From the NCBI GenBank assembly GCA_015060205.1, contig SUYY01000020.1:1-40225 (forward strand): DNA of 40,225 nt, written 5' to 3'. Below the pieces are notes generated by a model, which was not told the DNA's origin, made no database searches, and worked only from the letters and a program-made list of their open reading frames with translations. Positions within the stretch are counted from its first letter, which is position 1. Every line of letters starts with the position of its first letter. Positions 1 to 9,358 of the stretch are shown piece after piece. The position numbers and the translations under genes were made by a program. This DNA is from Bacteroidales bacterium. Lineage in GTDB: Bacteria; Bacteroidota; Bacteroidia; Bacteroidales; UBA932.

Positions 1-96
1 ATGATATGCGAAGTTGACAGGTGCTCCACCTGCTTTCCTTCCACTGGGGAGGAGGTCCCAGAGATATTCTCCCACCCCGATGACAATAGGTTTCAT
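1..96 (-). CDS. PfkB-family sugar kinase (fructokinase-like), N-terminal fragment
   Basis: Only the first 32 codons lie in the window; the gene continues past base 1. Translating the minus strand from the ATG at 96 gives MKPIVIGVGEYLWDLLPSGR followed by a GGAPVNFAYH stretch. This is the typical start of PfkB/ribokinase-family kinases of the fructokinase type (GE.LWD..P.G...GGAP.NFA.H), where the GGAP.N segment contributes to sugar binding. The start codon is 3 bases after the stop of the sugar transporter, so the two are almost certainly co-transcribed and co-translated. The pair fits import of a free hexose followed by phosphorylation, with fructose the likeliest substrate by analogy to Bacteroides fructan loci. 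Substrate is inferred; the rest of the protein is not visible. Confidence 0.8.
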   Translation of the reverse strand, partial: MKPIVIGVGEYLWDLLPSGRKAGGAPVNFAYH

Positions 97-99
97 TGT

Positions 100-1347
100 T
101 TATCTGAGTTTTAGTTCTTTTTCGATGCTTTCCAGGGATTTGCCCTTTGTTTCAGGAATCAGGAACTGGATGAACAGACCTGCAGCAAGACAGAGGAATG
201 CGAATATTCCGAATGCCACATTTGCTCCGAGAGTGCTTTCCATCCATGGGTAGAACTGCACCACGATGAATGCACAGGCCCAACTGATTCCTGTGGAGAC
301 TGCCATTGCGGTTCCGCGTATATGTGACGGATAGATTTCGGATGTCACGACGAACATCAGAGGAGAAAGCGACAGGGCGAAGAATCCGATGTATGCAAGA
401 ATCGCTATGAGAACACCGATGCTGCTCGGATCCGGAATCGAATATGCATAGGTCATGTAGGCGAGCGCTGCAGTGCAGCCGAAGCATCCGCTCACAAGAA
501 GGGTCTTTCGGCCGAACTTGTCCACAAGCCAGAGTGCGATGACTGTGAACAGGAGATTGGCGAGTCCGATATATACTGTCTGGACAAGCGGACTGTTGCC
601 TGCGATTCCAAGTTCGCCCAATATGCTTGGCGCATAGTTCACCACCACGTTGATACCTGTTATCTGCTGGAAGAAGGCAAGCATGCTGCCGAGAAACACG
701 ACATAGCCCATTCTTCCCTTGAACAGTTCCTTGAAGGCCACCTTTTCCCTCTCGCGTTTCTGTCCTCTCTGCTCCAGCCATATCGGACTTTCCGGAAGGA
801 ACAGCAGGAGTACTATGTCAAGAATGGCGAATGCCAGAGGCAGACCGAGCATCAGATGCCAGTTCATTTCGTAGGATGAGAAGAAGAGGTTGGCGCAATA
901 TGCCACGAGAATACCGACCACAACGAACAGTTGGTAGAAGGAAACGAAGGTTCCTCTGAGTTCGGCCGGAGATATTTCCGTAATATAGGTAGGAATCACT
1001 GCGGAGAGGACACCGACTCCAAGTCCACCTATGAACCTGTATATCACAAGTGCGGAAGCGGAGTGTGAAAGGAAGCCGCACCCGCCTGCCGACAGTCCGA
1101 GAAGTACGGCGGAGATGATCAGCATCAGTTTCCTTCCATATTTGTCGCTCAGACGTCCTCCGAGCAGTGCGCCGAAAAGGCAACCGACCATAAGGGCACC
1201 CGTTACAAAGCCCTTTGTCAGTGCATCAAGTGAAAATTCTGCTTCGATGATGTCGATTGCCCCGGAAATGCCTCCCATGTTCAGACCGACCACGAGTGCT
1301 CCGAATGCTGCAATGAATGCGTAAGTGAACGCGATACTCTTTTTCAT
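100..1347 (-). CDS. Sugar porter family MFS transporter
   Basis: A 415-residue inner-membrane permease with about 12 hydrophobic segments. Sugar-porter signatures are present: SDKYGRK in the loop after TM2, PESPIWL before the central loop, QQITGINVVVNYAP in TM7, DKFGRK in the loop after TM8 and PETKGKSLE at the C-terminus. Members of this family (XylE, GLUT-like) carry out proton-coupled or facilitated uptake of monosaccharides. A PfkB kinase gene follows at once, which suggests the imported hexose is phosphorylated inside. The ATG at 1347 gives a normal N-terminus starting MKKSIAFTYAF. Upstream (1348-1475) no promoter with a good TAnnTTTG box was found. Substrate cannot be assigned from sequence; fructose or glucose are the likeliest. 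Confidence 0.9.
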   Translation of the reverse strand: MKKSIAFTYAFIAAFGALVVGLNMGGISGAIDIIEAEFSLDALTKGFVTGALMVGCLFGALLGGRLSDKYGRKLMLIISAVLLGLSAGGCGFLSHSASALVIYRFIGGLGVGVLSAVIPTYITEISPAELRGTFVSFYQLFVVVGILVAYCANLFFSSYEMNWHLMLGLPLAFAILDIVLLLFLPESPIWLEQRGQKREREKVAFKELFKGRMGYVVFLGSMLAFFQQITGINVVVNYAPSILGELGIAGNSPLVQTVYIGLANLLFTVIALWLVDKFGRKTLLVSGCFGCTAALAYMTYAYSIPDPSSIGVLIAILAYIGFFALSLSPLMFVVTSEIYPSHIRGTAMAVSTGISWACAFIVVQFYPWMESTLGANVAFGIFAFLCLAAGLFIQFLIPETKGKSLESIEKELKLR

Positions 1348-1475
1348 GTCTATCAGTTTTTAGTGTCAATTGTTTTGTGCTGCAAAACTGATGATTTTGT
1401 CCAATCGGGGAAATAAATATCGTTTCAAAATCTTATACTCATGTTACATCGGGTACTCCGCTTGTCACACTATAC

Positions 1476-1513
1476 AAAAAAGGACAGCCACGAAAAGTGA
1501 CTGTCCCTTTTTT
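1476..1513 (-). terminator. Intrinsic terminator of pnp
   Basis: The arms around GGACAGccac and agtgaCTGTCC form a stem bordered by an A-run on one side and a T-run on the other, so on the minus strand the hairpin is followed by six T. It starts 17 bases after the pnp stop codon. Because both flanks are A/T-runs, it could also work on the plus strand. Confidence 0.85.
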
Positions 1514-1529
1514 GATATGTGTATGTCGA

Positions 1530-3851
1530 TTAGAACATCTCTGGCTCGTTGTTCTGCTCAGGAGCCTCAGCAGGTCTCTCGCGACGTGGACCTCTTGGAC
1601 CTCTGTCGTCACGGCGTGGACCTCTGTCGCCTCTGCGGTCGTCACGACGCGGACCGTTGCCGTTCTCACGACGTGGACCTCTTTCGCCGCGTGGCTTGCG
1701 CTCAGGCTCCACATAGCCCTCAGGCTTCTCGATGAGAGCCTTGCGTGAAAGTCTCATCTTGCCGTTCTTCTCGTCGATTTCGAGGAGTTTTACATCCACC
1801 TCGTCACCTACCTTGAGTACATCCTCAACCTTCTCTGTCTTGTTCCAGTCTATCTCAGAGATGTGGAGAAGACCTTCCTTGCCAGGGAGGATTTCAACGA
1901 ATGCGCCGAACTCGAGGATAGATACCACCTTTCCGTGATATACAGTACCTACTTCAGGAACTGCAGTGATGCCGTCGATCCATGCAAGAGCCTTGTCCAT
2001 AGACTCCTTGTCTGTACCGAAGATGTCCACAACACCCTGTGATACTCCGTCCACCTGCTCTTCGGTGATAGTGATTGTAGTGCCGGTTTCACGCTGGATC
2101 TTCTGGATAGTCTCGCCACCCTTTCCGATGATAGCGCCGATGAACTCACCGGCAACACGTACCTGAACCATACGAGGAACGAACTCCTTGTACTCTGCAC
2201 GTGGCTCGCTGATGGTCTTCATCATCTCACCCATGATGTGGAGACGACCCTGACGTGCCTGCTCGAGTGCCTTTGCGAGAACGTCGTATGAAAGTCCGTC
2301 CACCTTGATGTCCATCTGGGTTGCTGTGATACCGTCCTTAGTACCGGTCACCTTGAAGTCCATGTCTCCGAGGTGGTCCTCGTCACCGAGGATATCGGTA
2401 AGGATAGCATATCTTTCGTTAGGATTGTACTTGTCTGTGATAAGACCCATCGCAACACCTGCAACAGGCTTCTTGATCTTCACACCTGCATCCATGAGCG
2501 CGAGGCATCCTGCACATACTGTAGCCATTGATGAAGAACCGTTTGACTCGAGGATATCAGAAACCACGCGTATTGCATATGGATTCTCCGGAGCCATAGG
2601 GATCATCGGCTTGAGTGCACGGTAAGCAAGGTTTCCATGTCCGATCTCGCGGCGGCCTACACCTCTCTGAGGACGTGCCTCACCTGTAGAGAAAGGAGGG
2701 AAGTTATAGTGAAGGACGAACTGGTCAGTCTCCTGGATGAGAACCTCGTCGCGCTCCTTCATGTCGAGTTTTGTACCGAGTGTCACAGTCGAAAGAGACT
2801 GGGTCTCGCCACGTGTGAAGATAGCGGAACCATGAGCGCAAGGGAGGTAGTCTGTCTCACACCAGATAGGACGTACTGTAGTGGTGTCACGACCGTCGAG
2901 ACGTACACCCTCGTCGAGGATCATGTTTCTCATGGCAGCCTTTTCAACCGCATGATAGTATCTCTCGATCATCATCCTCTTCTCTTCCTGCTCTTCTTCA
3001 GGGAGTGTTGCATAGAACTCTTCCTTGAGGGCCTCGAAAGCATCAGACCTTTCGTGCTTTGCAGAACCGCTCTTCGCGATAGCATAGCATCTGTCATAGC
3101 AGAACTCCTGGATGGCCTGACGGAGAGCCTCATCGTTCTCCTCGTGGCAGTAAGTCCTCTTCACGGTCTTGCCAACAGCCTCTGAAAGTTCCATCTGCAC
3201 CTTGCAGTGCTTCTTGATTTCCTCGTGAGCGAACTTGATAGCCTCGAGCATGTCTGTCTCGCTGACCTCCTTCATCTCACCTTCTACCATCATGATGTTG
3301 TCGTATGTAGCGGCAACCATGATGTCGATATCTGCGTCAGCCATCTCGCTGAAGTTAGGATTGATCTTCAGTTCGCCGCCGATGCGTGCAACTCGAACCT
3401 CGGAGATAGGTCCATCGAACGGAATGTCGCTCACTGCGAGTGCTGCAGATGCTGCAAGTCCTGCAAGTGCGTCAGGCTGGATGTCCTTCTCTGCTGAGAT
3501 AAGATTTACGTTTACGAATACTTCTGCGTGGAAATCCTCCGGGAAAAGCGGACGGAGTGCCCTGTCCACAAGACGTGCGATGAGGATCTCATAGTCGGAA
3601 GCCTTGCCCTCTCTCTTCATGAATCCGCCAGGGAAACGTCCTGCGGATGCATATTTTTCCTTGTAGTCAACCTGAAGAGGCATGAAGTCAACATCCTCTT
3701 TTGCGTCTTTAGCGCAAGTTACGGTAGCGAGGAGCATTGTGCCACCCATCTTGACTACCACTGAACCGTCAGCCTGCTTTGCAAGTTTACCGGTCTCGAT
3801 CTCGATTACCCTTCCGTCGGATAATTCAATTGTCTTTTTTACGATATTCAT
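1530..3851 (-). CDS. pnp: Polyribonucleotide nucleotidyltransferase (PNPase)
   Basis: 773 residues. This 3'-5' phosphorolytic exoribonuclease degrades and tails RNA in the cytoplasm as a ring-shaped trimer. Visible are two RNase PH-like domains (about 1-230 and 330-550) with the all-alpha segment between, a KH domain with IIGKGG near residue 576, and an S1 domain with [19 protein letters not shown] near residue 650. The core ends near residue 705. It is followed by a tail of about 60 residues rich in Arg, Gly and Asp (repeats such as [20 protein letters not shown]) ending in an acidic PEMF, longer than in the roughly 710-residue E. coli enzyme. The gene lies downstream of rpsO, the classic order, but an intrinsic terminator separates them. 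No TAnnTTTG box was found in the 144 bases between that terminator and the start. Confidence 0.97.
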   Translation of the reverse strand: MNIVKKTIELSDGRVIEIETGKLAKQADGSVVVKMGGTMLLATVTCAKDAKEDVDFMPLQVDYKEKYASAGRFPGGFMKREGKASDYEILIARLVDRALRPLFPEDFHAEVFVNVNLISAEKDIQPDALAGLAASAALAVSDIPFDGPISEVRVARIGGELKINPNFSEMADADIDIMVAATYDNIMMVEGEMKEVSETDMLEAIKFAHEEIKKHCKVQMELSEAVGKTVKRTYCHEENDEALRQAIQEFCYDRCYAIAKSGSAKHERSDAFEALKEEFYATLPEEEQEEKRMMIERYYHAVEKAAMRNMILDEGVRLDGRDTTTVRPIWCETDYLPCAHGSAIFTRGETQSLSTVTLGTKLDMKERDEVLIQETDQFVLHYNFPPFSTGEARPQRGVGRREIGHGNLAYRALKPMIPMAPENPYAIRVVSDILESNGSSSMATVCAGCLALMDAGVKIKKPVAGVAMGLITDKYNPNERYAILTDILGDEDHLGDMDFKVTGTKDGITATQMDIKVDGLSYDVLAKALEQARQGRLHIMGEMMKTISEPRAEYKEFVPRMVQVRVAGEFIGAIIGKGGETIQKIQRETGTTITITEEQVDGVSQGVVDIFGTDKESMDKALAWIDGITAVPEVGTVYHGKVVSILEFGAFVEILPGKEGLLHISEIDWNKTEKVEDVLKVGDEVDVKLLEIDEKNGKMRLSRKALIEKPEGYVEPERKPRGERGPRRENGNGPRRDDRRGDRGPRRDDRGPRGPRRERPAEAPEQNNEPEMF

Positions 3852-3995
3852 TGTTTCGTCTTCAGCCTGCCTCCCCCTATGGGAGTCGATTAATACTCTG
3901 TTTCATCTGTGACGGTCTTCATACCAGATCCGTCGTATATAATGTCATTCTTCAGGCGCCGCAGGCTGTTGTCTGCGCCATCAGACTTTTTTGCG

Positions 3996-4036
3996 AAAAA
4001 AAAGGGGGCAGGACCACATGTGGCCGCATCCCCCTT
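3996..4036 (-). terminator. Intrinsic terminator of rpsO
   Basis: On the minus strand, GGGGG and CCCCC (4030-4034 and 4004-4008) close an imperfect stem capped by CCACATGTGG, followed by eight T (4003-3996). It begins about 25 bases past the rpsO stop codon, so rpsO and pnp are at most partly co-transcribed. Confidence 0.85.
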
Positions 4037-4060
4037 CGTCGGTTCCTACTATAGTGCAGA

Positions 4061-4336
4061 TTATCGACGGAGACCAAGTTCCTTAACGATTGCTCTGTAT
4101 CTCTCAATGTCAATTTCCTTGAGGTAGTCAAGGACACGACGTCTCTTACCTACAAGTCTCAGAAGTGAACGACGAGTCACATAGTCGTGCTTGTTGTTCT
4201 TGAGGTGCTCGGTAAGGTGAGCGATACGGTAGGAAAATAAAGCCACCTGGCTCTCTGGAGAACCTGTGTCAGTATTAGACTTTCCGTATTTCTCGAAAAG
4301 CTCCTGTTTTTTCTCTGGTGCCAAATATTCAGCCAT
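4061..4336 (-). CDS. rpsO: 30S ribosomal protein S15
   Basis: 91 residues, the usual length. S15 is a primary 16S rRNA-binding protein of the small subunit platform. The diagnostic [16 protein letters not shown] segment (residues 21-36), the [17 protein letters not shown] helix and the C-terminal [16 protein letters not shown] are all present. It lies upstream of pnp, as in many bacteria. A good promoter stands 72 bases upstream, giving a leader of roughly 65 bases that contains a small CCGC-TGAA-GCGG hairpin. S15 often represses its own mRNA, but nothing here proves that this leader is a binding site. Confidence 0.98.
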   Translation of the reverse strand: MAEYLAPEKKQELFEKYGKSNTDTGSPESQVALFSYRIAHLTEHLKNNKHDYVTRRSLLRLVGKRRRVLDYLKEIDIERYRAIVKELGLRR

Positions 4337-4407
4337 CTTTTGAAAAAATTAGAGGTTAATAAAATTGTTTCCTGCATCATCTCCGCTTCAGCGGGATTTT
4401 GCGGGCG

Positions 4408-4437
4408 CAAAGATAATCATAAATTCCGATATTCCAA
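4408..4437 (-). promoter_or_regulatory. Bacteroides-type promoter of rpsO
   Basis: On the minus strand TTG (4437-4435), a 19-base gap and TATCTTTG (4415-4408) match the -33/-7 consensus of the Bacteroidota housekeeping sigma factor. Start of transcription would be near 4401. It is back to back with the leu promoter. Confidence 0.75.
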
Positions 4438-4471
4438 CGACTTTTCATTGAAAAAATTTTTCTGCACAATC

Positions 4472-4503
4472 CTTGCAATTTTAAAACCGATTGAATACCT
4501 TTG
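4472..4503 (+). promoter_or_regulatory. Bacteroides-type promoter of the leu operon
   Basis: CTTG (4472-4475), a 20-base gap and TACCTTTG (4496-4503). Transcription should start near 4510, only about 15 bases before the leader peptide ATG at 4526. A second tiny frame, MKTI, starts at 4514 and ends just before. Confidence 0.75.
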
Positions 4504-4525
4504 TCACCGCTACAATGAAAACGAT

Positions 4526-4582
4526 ATGAGATACTCACTTTCACTACTATCCCTTCTACTATGGAATCGACATAATGTCTGA
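4526..4582 (+). CDS. leuL: leu operon leader peptide (Leu-rich, attenuation)
   Basis: An 18-codon frame encoding MRYSLSLLSLLLWNRHNV, stop TGA at 4580-4582. Six of the eight residues 5-12 are leucine (codons CTT, CTA, CTA, CTT, CTA, CTA between 4538 and 4561), far above chance. It lies between a good promoter and an intrinsic terminator ahead of leuA, exactly where a leucine-sensing leader peptide is expected. The stop codon overlaps the proposed antiterminator arm (4579-4586), so a ribosome that finishes translation would cover that arm, while one stalled at the Leu codons would leave it free. There is no Shine-Dalgarno sequence, as is usual in this phylum. The name follows proteobacterial leuL by function, not by similarity. 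Confidence 0.75.
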   Translation: MRYSLSLLSLLLWNRHNV

Positions 4583-4658
4583 CTCCCGTGTGGTGGTGCA
4601 TTGTTGTATCTTGTCATTGATATATAGCCTCCGGAGTCAGCCGGAGGCTTTTTGTTTT
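4579..4658 (+). promoter_or_regulatory. leu attenuator: antiterminator arm plus intrinsic terminator
   Basis: The terminator is AGCCTCCGG (4626-4634), a 6-base loop, CCGGAGGCT (4641-4649), then TTTTTGTTTT. The 9-bp stem is perfect. CTGACTCC (4579-4586) is an exact complement of GGAGTCAG (4633-4640), which takes up the last two bases of the terminator's left arm and its whole loop. The two structures therefore exclude each other, and the 5' arm sits on the leader-peptide stop codon. leuA starts 46 bases after the T-run. Confidence 0.8.
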
Positions 4659-4704
4659 CATAGGATGCCTTTTTATCTGCTGAACGAACAAAACCGTAGT
4701 GTAT

Positions 4705-6201
4705 ATGGAACAGAAACTTTACATTTTCGACACGACTCTCAGGGACGGAGAACAGGTCCCAGGATGTCAACTCAATACCATCGAGAAGATCGAGTTGGCA
4801 AAGATGCTTGAGACCATGAAGGTCGACATCATCGAGTGCGGATTTCCCGTTTCAAGCCCCGGAGACTTCAAGTCGATCGTCGAGATTTCCAAGATTGTCA
4901 CAGACTCGAGGATATGTGCCCTGACCCGTGCCGTGGAAAAGGATATCGATGTGGCGGCAGATGCCCTGCACTATGCCCGTCTGAAAAGGATCCACACCGG
5001 AATCGGAACATCCGACTATCACATAAAGTACAAATTCAATTCGAACCGCGAGGAAATCCTCCAGAGGGCGATTGCTGCGGTGAAATATGCCCGCAGGTTT
5101 GTGGATGACGTCGAGTTCTATGCGGAAGATGCAGGACGGACCGATAATGAATACCTTGCAAGGGTGGTCGAGGCTGTGATAAAGGCCGGTGCCACAGTGG
5201 TGAACATCCCCGACACCACAGGCTACTGCCTTCCTTCCGAATATGGAGCCAAGATAAAGTATCTCGTGGACAACGTTCCGAACATAGATCAGGCCATCAT
5301 CTCTACCCATTGCCACAACGACCTGGGCATGGCCACAGCAAATACCATATCCGGTATACTCAATGGCGCAAGGCAGGTGGAGGTCACGGTGAACGGAGTA
5401 GGCGAGAGAGCCGGCAACACCGCCATGGAGGAAGTGGTGATGGCTGTCAAGAGCCGTAAGGACATACCGGTATATACCGATATAGAAACCACACATTTCC
5501 ATAAGGCTTCACACTCCGTATCCACACTCATGAGGATGCCGGTGCAGCCGAACAAGGCAATTGTGGGCCGCAACGCCTTCGCTCACTCTTCCGGAATCCA
5601 TCAGGACGGCGTGCTCAAGAACAGGGAAAGTTACGAGATCATCGACCCTGCAGATGTGGGAGTCAACGATTCGACCATAGAACTCACGGCAAGAAGCGGA
5701 CGTGCGGCACTGAACCATCATTTCCAGCGTCTGGGCATACATCTGAACAAGGAACTTCTGGACCAGGCTTATGCCAAGTTCCTCAAACTTGCCGACTGCA
5801 AGAAGGATATCAACGACTCCGACCTTTATATAATTGCAGGAGTAACCCAGGACAAGCACGCGCAGAAGATCCGCCTCAAATATCTTCAGGTGGTATGCGG
5901 AAAGAACGCAATCCCTATGGCTACCGTCAAACTTCTCATCGACGGTGAGGAATGTACCGCCACTTCAAGCGGAAACGGTCCGGTGGATGCAGCCTTCCAG
6001 GCCGTCAGGAGTCTGGTACACAGGAAGATAAACCTTGAGGAATATCTCGTTCAGGCCATCACCAAAGGTACTGATGACGTCGGAAAGGTGCATATCCAGA
6101 TCGAGAACAAAGGCAACATCTATTACGGCTTCTCGGCAAATACCGATATTGTCACCGCTTCCGTGGAGGCATATGTGAATGCGATTTCAAAGATATTGTA
6201 A
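4705..6201 (+). CDS. leuA: 2-isopropylmalate synthase
   Basis: 498 residues from the ATG at 4705; a GTG two codons earlier is less likely. The enzyme condenses acetyl-CoA with 2-oxoisovalerate, the first committed step to leucine. The N-terminal HMGL-like TIM barrel shows [13 protein letters not shown] (residues 8-20, metal-binding Asp and catalytic Arg) and STHCHNDLG with metal-ligand histidines H202 and H204. [16 protein letters not shown] follows. The C-terminal LeuA dimer domain (about 365-498; [20 protein letters not shown] and [13 protein letters not shown]), which binds feedback leucine, is complete. Expression is probably set by the attenuator upstream. The stop codon overlaps the leuC start by one base (TAATG). 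Confidence 0.97.
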   Translation: MEQKLYIFDTTLRDGEQVPGCQLNTIEKIELAKMLETMKVDIIECGFPVSSPGDFKSIVEISKIVTDSRICALTRAVEKDIDVAADALHYARLKRIHTGIGTSDYHIKYKFNSNREEILQRAIAAVKYARRFVDDVEFYAEDAGRTDNEYLARVVEAVIKAGATVVNIPDTTGYCLPSEYGAKIKYLVDNVPNIDQAIISTHCHNDLGMATANTISGILNGARQVEVTVNGVGERAGNTAMEEVVMAVKSRKDIPVYTDIETTHFHKASHSVSTLMRMPVQPNKAIVGRNAFAHSSGIHQDGVLKNRESYEIIDPADVGVNDSTIELTARSGRAALNHHFQRLGIHLNKELLDQAYAKFLKLADCKKDINDSDLYIIAGVTQDKHAQKIRLKYLQVVCGKNAIPMATVKLLIDGEECTATSSGNGPVDAAFQAVRSLVHRKINLEEYLVQAITKGTDDVGKVHIQIENKGNIYYGFSANTDIVTASVEAYVNAISKIL

Positions 6202-7586
6202 TGGGAAAGACTCTTTTTGACAAGATATGGGAGGCCCATGTGGTAAGGAGCATTCCTGATGGTCCCGATGTACTGTATATCGACCGTCATCTGATTCATG
6301 AGGTGACTTCACCTCAGGCTTTTTCGGCCCTCAAGTCAAAGAATATGAAGGTATTCCGTCCGGAAAGGACGTTTGCGACATGTGACCACAACACGCCGAC
6401 ACACGATCAGGACAAGCCTATTGCTGACCCCTCTTCCGCAAAGGCGGTATCGGCACTTGCTGAAAATACATCTGAAAACGGCATAAGATATTTCCCTCTC
6501 GGAGACCCGGGTAACGGAATAGTCCATGTGATGGGACCGGAGCAGGGAATAGTTCTTTGCGGTCAGACAATTGTATGCGGAGACAGCCACACGGCAACTC
6601 ATGGCGCATTCGGCAACATTGCCTTCGGCATAGGAACGAGTGAAGTGGAAATGGTCTTTGCAACCCAATGCCTGATGCAGAACAAGCCTATGCAGGCACG
6701 TATAACTGTCGACGGAACTCTTGCTGACGATGTGACACCGAAGGATGTGATCCTGTATATAATATCCCGTCTTGGAACCGGCGGCTGCACCGGATGTTTT
6801 GTGGAATATGCCGGAGAGGTCTTCCGGAACATGAGCATGGAAGGCAGGATGACGGTCTGCAACATGAGCATCGAGATGGGAGCAAAGGGAGGAATGGTCG
6901 CACCGGATACGAAGACTTTCGAATATATCAGGGGCAGGCGTTTCGCTCCTTCAGCGGAAGATTTTGATGCCCTTGTGCAGAAATCCATGTTCCTGCGGAC
7001 CGATGATGATGCCGTATTCGACAAGGAATTCCATTTTGACGCTTCTGACATCCGTCCGATGATCACATATGGCACGAATCCGGGAATGGGAATGGCGGTT
7101 TCCGATCCGATACCATCTCAGGCAGTCGGCTGTGATGCAGGAAGTTTTGCAAAGGCTCTGGAATATATGGACCTCAGGTCAGGGGATATGCTTCTGGGTC
7201 ACAAGGTGGACTATGTCTTCCTTGGGTCATGTACAAACGGCCGGATCGAGGACTTCAGGGCATTTGCAAATGCTGTAAAGGGTCGCCGTAAGGCTTCAGA
7301 TGTGGTCGTCTGGCTTGTGCCGGGTTCGAAGCAGGTGGAAATGCTCATCGAGGAGGAAGGACTCGGAGACATTCTCCGTGAGGCGGGATTCGAAATAAGG
7401 CAGCCGGGATGTTCTGCATGTCTGGCGATGAACGATGACAAGATCCCTGAAGGCAGGTATTGCGTGTCGACTTCCAACAGAAATTTTGAAGGACGTCAGG
7501 GCTACGGGGCGAGGACAATGCTCGCAGGTCCGCTCGTAGCCGCTGAGGCCGCATTGACAGGACGTGTCTCGCTACCTCAGCGATGA
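6201..7586 (+). CDS. leuC: 3-isopropylmalate dehydratase, large subunit
   Basis: 461 residues, normal length for the two-subunit enzyme. With LeuD it isomerises 2- to 3-isopropylmalate. It is an aconitase-family protein with a [4Fe-4S] cluster; the three cysteine ligands are seen as C344 (GSCTNGR) and C404/C407 ([10 protein letters not shown]). [14 protein letters not shown] and the C-terminal [12 protein letters not shown] are further family marks. It is translationally coupled to leuA (TAATG). The last codons run into the large hairpin before leuD. Confidence 0.97.
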   Translation: MGKTLFDKIWEAHVVRSIPDGPDVLYIDRHLIHEVTSPQAFSALKSKNMKVFRPERTFATCDHNTPTHDQDKPIADPSSAKAVSALAENTSENGIRYFPLGDPGNGIVHVMGPEQGIVLCGQTIVCGDSHTATHGAFGNIAFGIGTSEVEMVFATQCLMQNKPMQARITVDGTLADDVTPKDVILYIISRLGTGGCTGCFVEYAGEVFRNMSMEGRMTVCNMSIEMGAKGGMVAPDTKTFEYIRGRRFAPSAEDFDALVQKSMFLRTDDDAVFDKEFHFDASDIRPMITYGTNPGMGMAVSDPIPSQAVGCDAGSFAKALEYMDLRSGDMLLGHKVDYVFLGSCTNGRIEDFRAFANAVKGRRKASDVVVWLVPGSKQVEMLIEEEGLGDILREAGFEIRQPGCSACLAMNDDKIPEGRYCVSTSNRNFEGRQGYGARTMLAGPLVAAEAALTGRVSLPQR

Positions 7587-7638
7587 CGGCGTGGCTCGCG
7601 GAGCAGGAGCATAGGGAAATGCTCCGCGAGCCACGCCG
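7587..7638. repeat. 19-bp perfect inverted repeat between leuC and leuD
   Basis: Arms 7587-7605 and 7620-7638 are perfectly complementary (core GTGGCTCGCGGAGCA), with a 14-base loop. A hexamer GGAGCA occurs twice in tandem on the left side (7600-7611), allowing an alternative shorter hairpin (7606-7612 with 7619-7625). There is no T-run after it, so it does not look like a terminator. It begins one base after the leuC stop. The region is GC-rich compared with its surroundings. It could be an mRNA processing or stability element, or a REP-like palindrome. Confidence 0.85.
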
Positions 7639-7678
7639 CCATCCGCTATCCCGAGCGACCGTAGAAAACAAAAAAACA

Positions 7679-8266
7679 ATGGAAAAGATATCAATCATAA
7701 AATCCACTGCAGTCCTGGTGCCGACAGCGAATATCGACACCGACCAGATCATACCGGCAAGGTTCCTGAAGACCACCTCCCGAGAGGGCTTCGGAGAGAA
7801 ACTCTTCTACGACTGGAGGTTCAATGCTGACGGAACGCCGGTTCCTAACATACTTGACGGTAAGCAGGGAATCATTCTCGTGGCCGGGGAAAATTTCGGA
7901 TGCGGATCAAGCCGAGAACATGCTGCCTGGGCCATCCATGACGCCGGCTACCGAGCCGTAGTGTCATCCTCCTTTGCTGATATATTCAAGGGTAATGCAT
8001 TGAACAACAGCCTTCTGCCTGTTCAGGTCAGTCCGTCATACCTGGCGGCGCTCACAGATGCCCTTAGAGCGGAACCTTCTCTTGAAATCACGATTGACCT
8101 TGCAAGTCAGACAATATATGCAGAAGGTGTCGGCACTGAGACGTTCCCTATAGTGGGCTACAAGAAGGAATGCCTTCTTAACGGCTACTCCGACATCGAC
8201 TACCTTCTCGCCGGAGTCGATGATATAATAAATTATGAACTTTCTTCTCGGGCGAATGACATATGA
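7679..8266 (+). CDS. leuD: 3-isopropylmalate dehydratase, small subunit
   Basis: 195 residues from the ATG at 7679, starting MEKISIIKSTAVLVPTANID. The TDQIIPARF segment and the FGCGSSREHAAWAI motif mark the swivelling aconitase-like domain that supplies substrate-binding residues to LeuC. The frame stays open upstream to an ATG at 7583 that overlaps the leuC stop (ATGA), which would add 32 residues. That extension is encoded by the inverted repeat, is basic and does not resemble any LeuD N-terminus, so the shorter start is preferred, with the longer form not excluded. Confidence 0.95.
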   Translation: MEKISIIKSTAVLVPTANIDTDQIIPARFLKTTSREGFGEKLFYDWRFNADGTPVPNILDGKQGIILVAGENFGCGSSREHAAWAIHDAGYRAVVSSSFADIFKGNALNNSLLPVQVSPSYLAALTDALRAEPSLEITIDLASQTIYAEGVGTETFPIVGYKKECLLNGYSDIDYLLAGVDDIINYELSSRANDI

Positions 8267-8293
8267 TCGTTCCCCAAAGATCAGGCAAATATC

Positions 8294-9358
8294 ATGAAAA
8301 AGAACATAGCAGTACTTCCCGGCGATGGAATCGGTCCGGAAATAATAGCACAGGCAGTCGCGGTACTGGATGCCGTTGCCGAAAGATACGGTCATCAGTT
8401 CACTTATGAATATGCTCAGATAGGAGCATGTGCAATCGATTCATGCGGTGACCCGTATCCACAGAAAACGCATGAAACATGCATGAACTGTGATGCGATC
8501 CTCTTCGGCTCCATCGGTGATCCTAAATATGACAATGACCCTTCTGCCAAGGTCCGCCCCGAACAGGGACTTCTCAGGATGAGGAAGAACCTCGGACTGT
8601 ATGCCAACATCCGTCCGGTGAAGCCATATGACAGTCTTCTTGATGCCTCCCCGTTGAAGAACGGAAGAGTGGCAGGCTCCGACTTCATAGTGGTGCGCGA
8701 ACTTACCGGAGGAATATATTTCGGAGAACCGAGAGGCCGCAATGAGGCAGGCGACAAGGCTTTTGACAGTTGTGTATATTCGAAAGAGGAGATCGAGCGT
8801 GTCTCACATGTCGCCTTCCGGTATGCCCTCCGCCGCAGAAGGAAGGTCACTCTTGTGGACAAGGCCAATGTCCTTGCCACATCAAGGCTTTGGAGAGAGA
8901 CCGTGAAGGAGGTCCACACCACCTATAAGGATGTGGAACTTGATTTCATGTTTGTCGACAATGCAGCCATGAAGATGGTCTCCAATCCCAAGGATTTTGA
9001 CGTGATCCTTACGGAAAACATGTTCGGAGATATCCTGAGTGATGTCTCGGGAGTCATCAACGGAAGCATCGGCCTTCTTCCTTCCGCATCTTTCGGTAAG
9101 GACAGAAGTCTTTTCGAACCGATTCACGGCTCCTATCCTCAGGCTGCAGGAAAGGACAAGGCAAATCCGATTGCCACAATCCTCTCGGCGGCAATGATGC
9201 TTGAAGATGCTTTCGGACTCTCCGAAGAGGCTTCTGCCGTAAGACAGGCATGCTCCAAGGCCATCGCGGAGGGTGTCTGCACTGAGGACATCATCCCCGG
9301 AAGCATGTACGGAACCAAGGCTGTAGGGCAGTATATAGTCGACATCATAAGATCATAG
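8294..9358 (+). CDS. leuB: 3-isopropylmalate dehydrogenase
   Basis: 354 residues. NAD-dependent oxidative decarboxylation of 3-isopropylmalate to 2-oxoisocaproate, the last step before transamination. Family marks are AVLPGDGIGPEI at the N-terminus, the substrate-binding LRMRKNLGLYANIRPVK, the VRELTGGIYFGEPRGR loop, VDNAAMKMV, the metal-binding TENMFGDILSDV and the nucleotide-binding EPIHGSYPQAAGKDKANP. It follows leuD after 27 bases and is joined without a gap to the next gene. Confidence 0.97.
   Translation: MKKNIAVLPGDGIGPEIIAQAVAVLDAVAERYGHQFTYEYAQIGACAIDSCGDPYPQKTHETCMNCDAILFGSIGDPKYDNDPSAKVRPEQGLLRMRKNLGLYANIRPVKPYDSLLDASPLKNGRVAGSDFIVVRELTGGIYFGEPRGRNEAGDKAFDSCVYSKEEIERVSHVAFRYALRRRRKVTLVDKANVLATSRLWRETVKEVHTTYKDVELDFMFVDNAAMKMVSNPKDFDVILTENMFGDILSDVSGVINGSIGLLPSASFGKDRSLFEPIHGSYPQAAGKDKANPIATILSAAMMLEDAFGLSEEASAVRQACSKAIAEGVCTEDIIPGSMYGTKAVGQYIVDIIRS

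Noticed and set aside
1348..1475. Promoter of the sugar transporter operon
   Set aside because: Several TTTG-like pieces exist on the minus strand but none forms TAnnTTTG with a properly spaced upstream element, so no call was made.
3852..3995. Promoter or autoregulatory hairpin in front of pnp
   Set aside because: No TAnnTTTG box on the minus strand and only weak, imperfect pairing; nothing strong enough to annotate.
7583..7678. Start of leuD at the ATG overlapping the leuC stop
   Set aside because: The added 32 residues are the translation of a palindrome and match no LeuD N-terminus; the ATG at 7679 gives a normal protein. The alternative is still noted as a finding.
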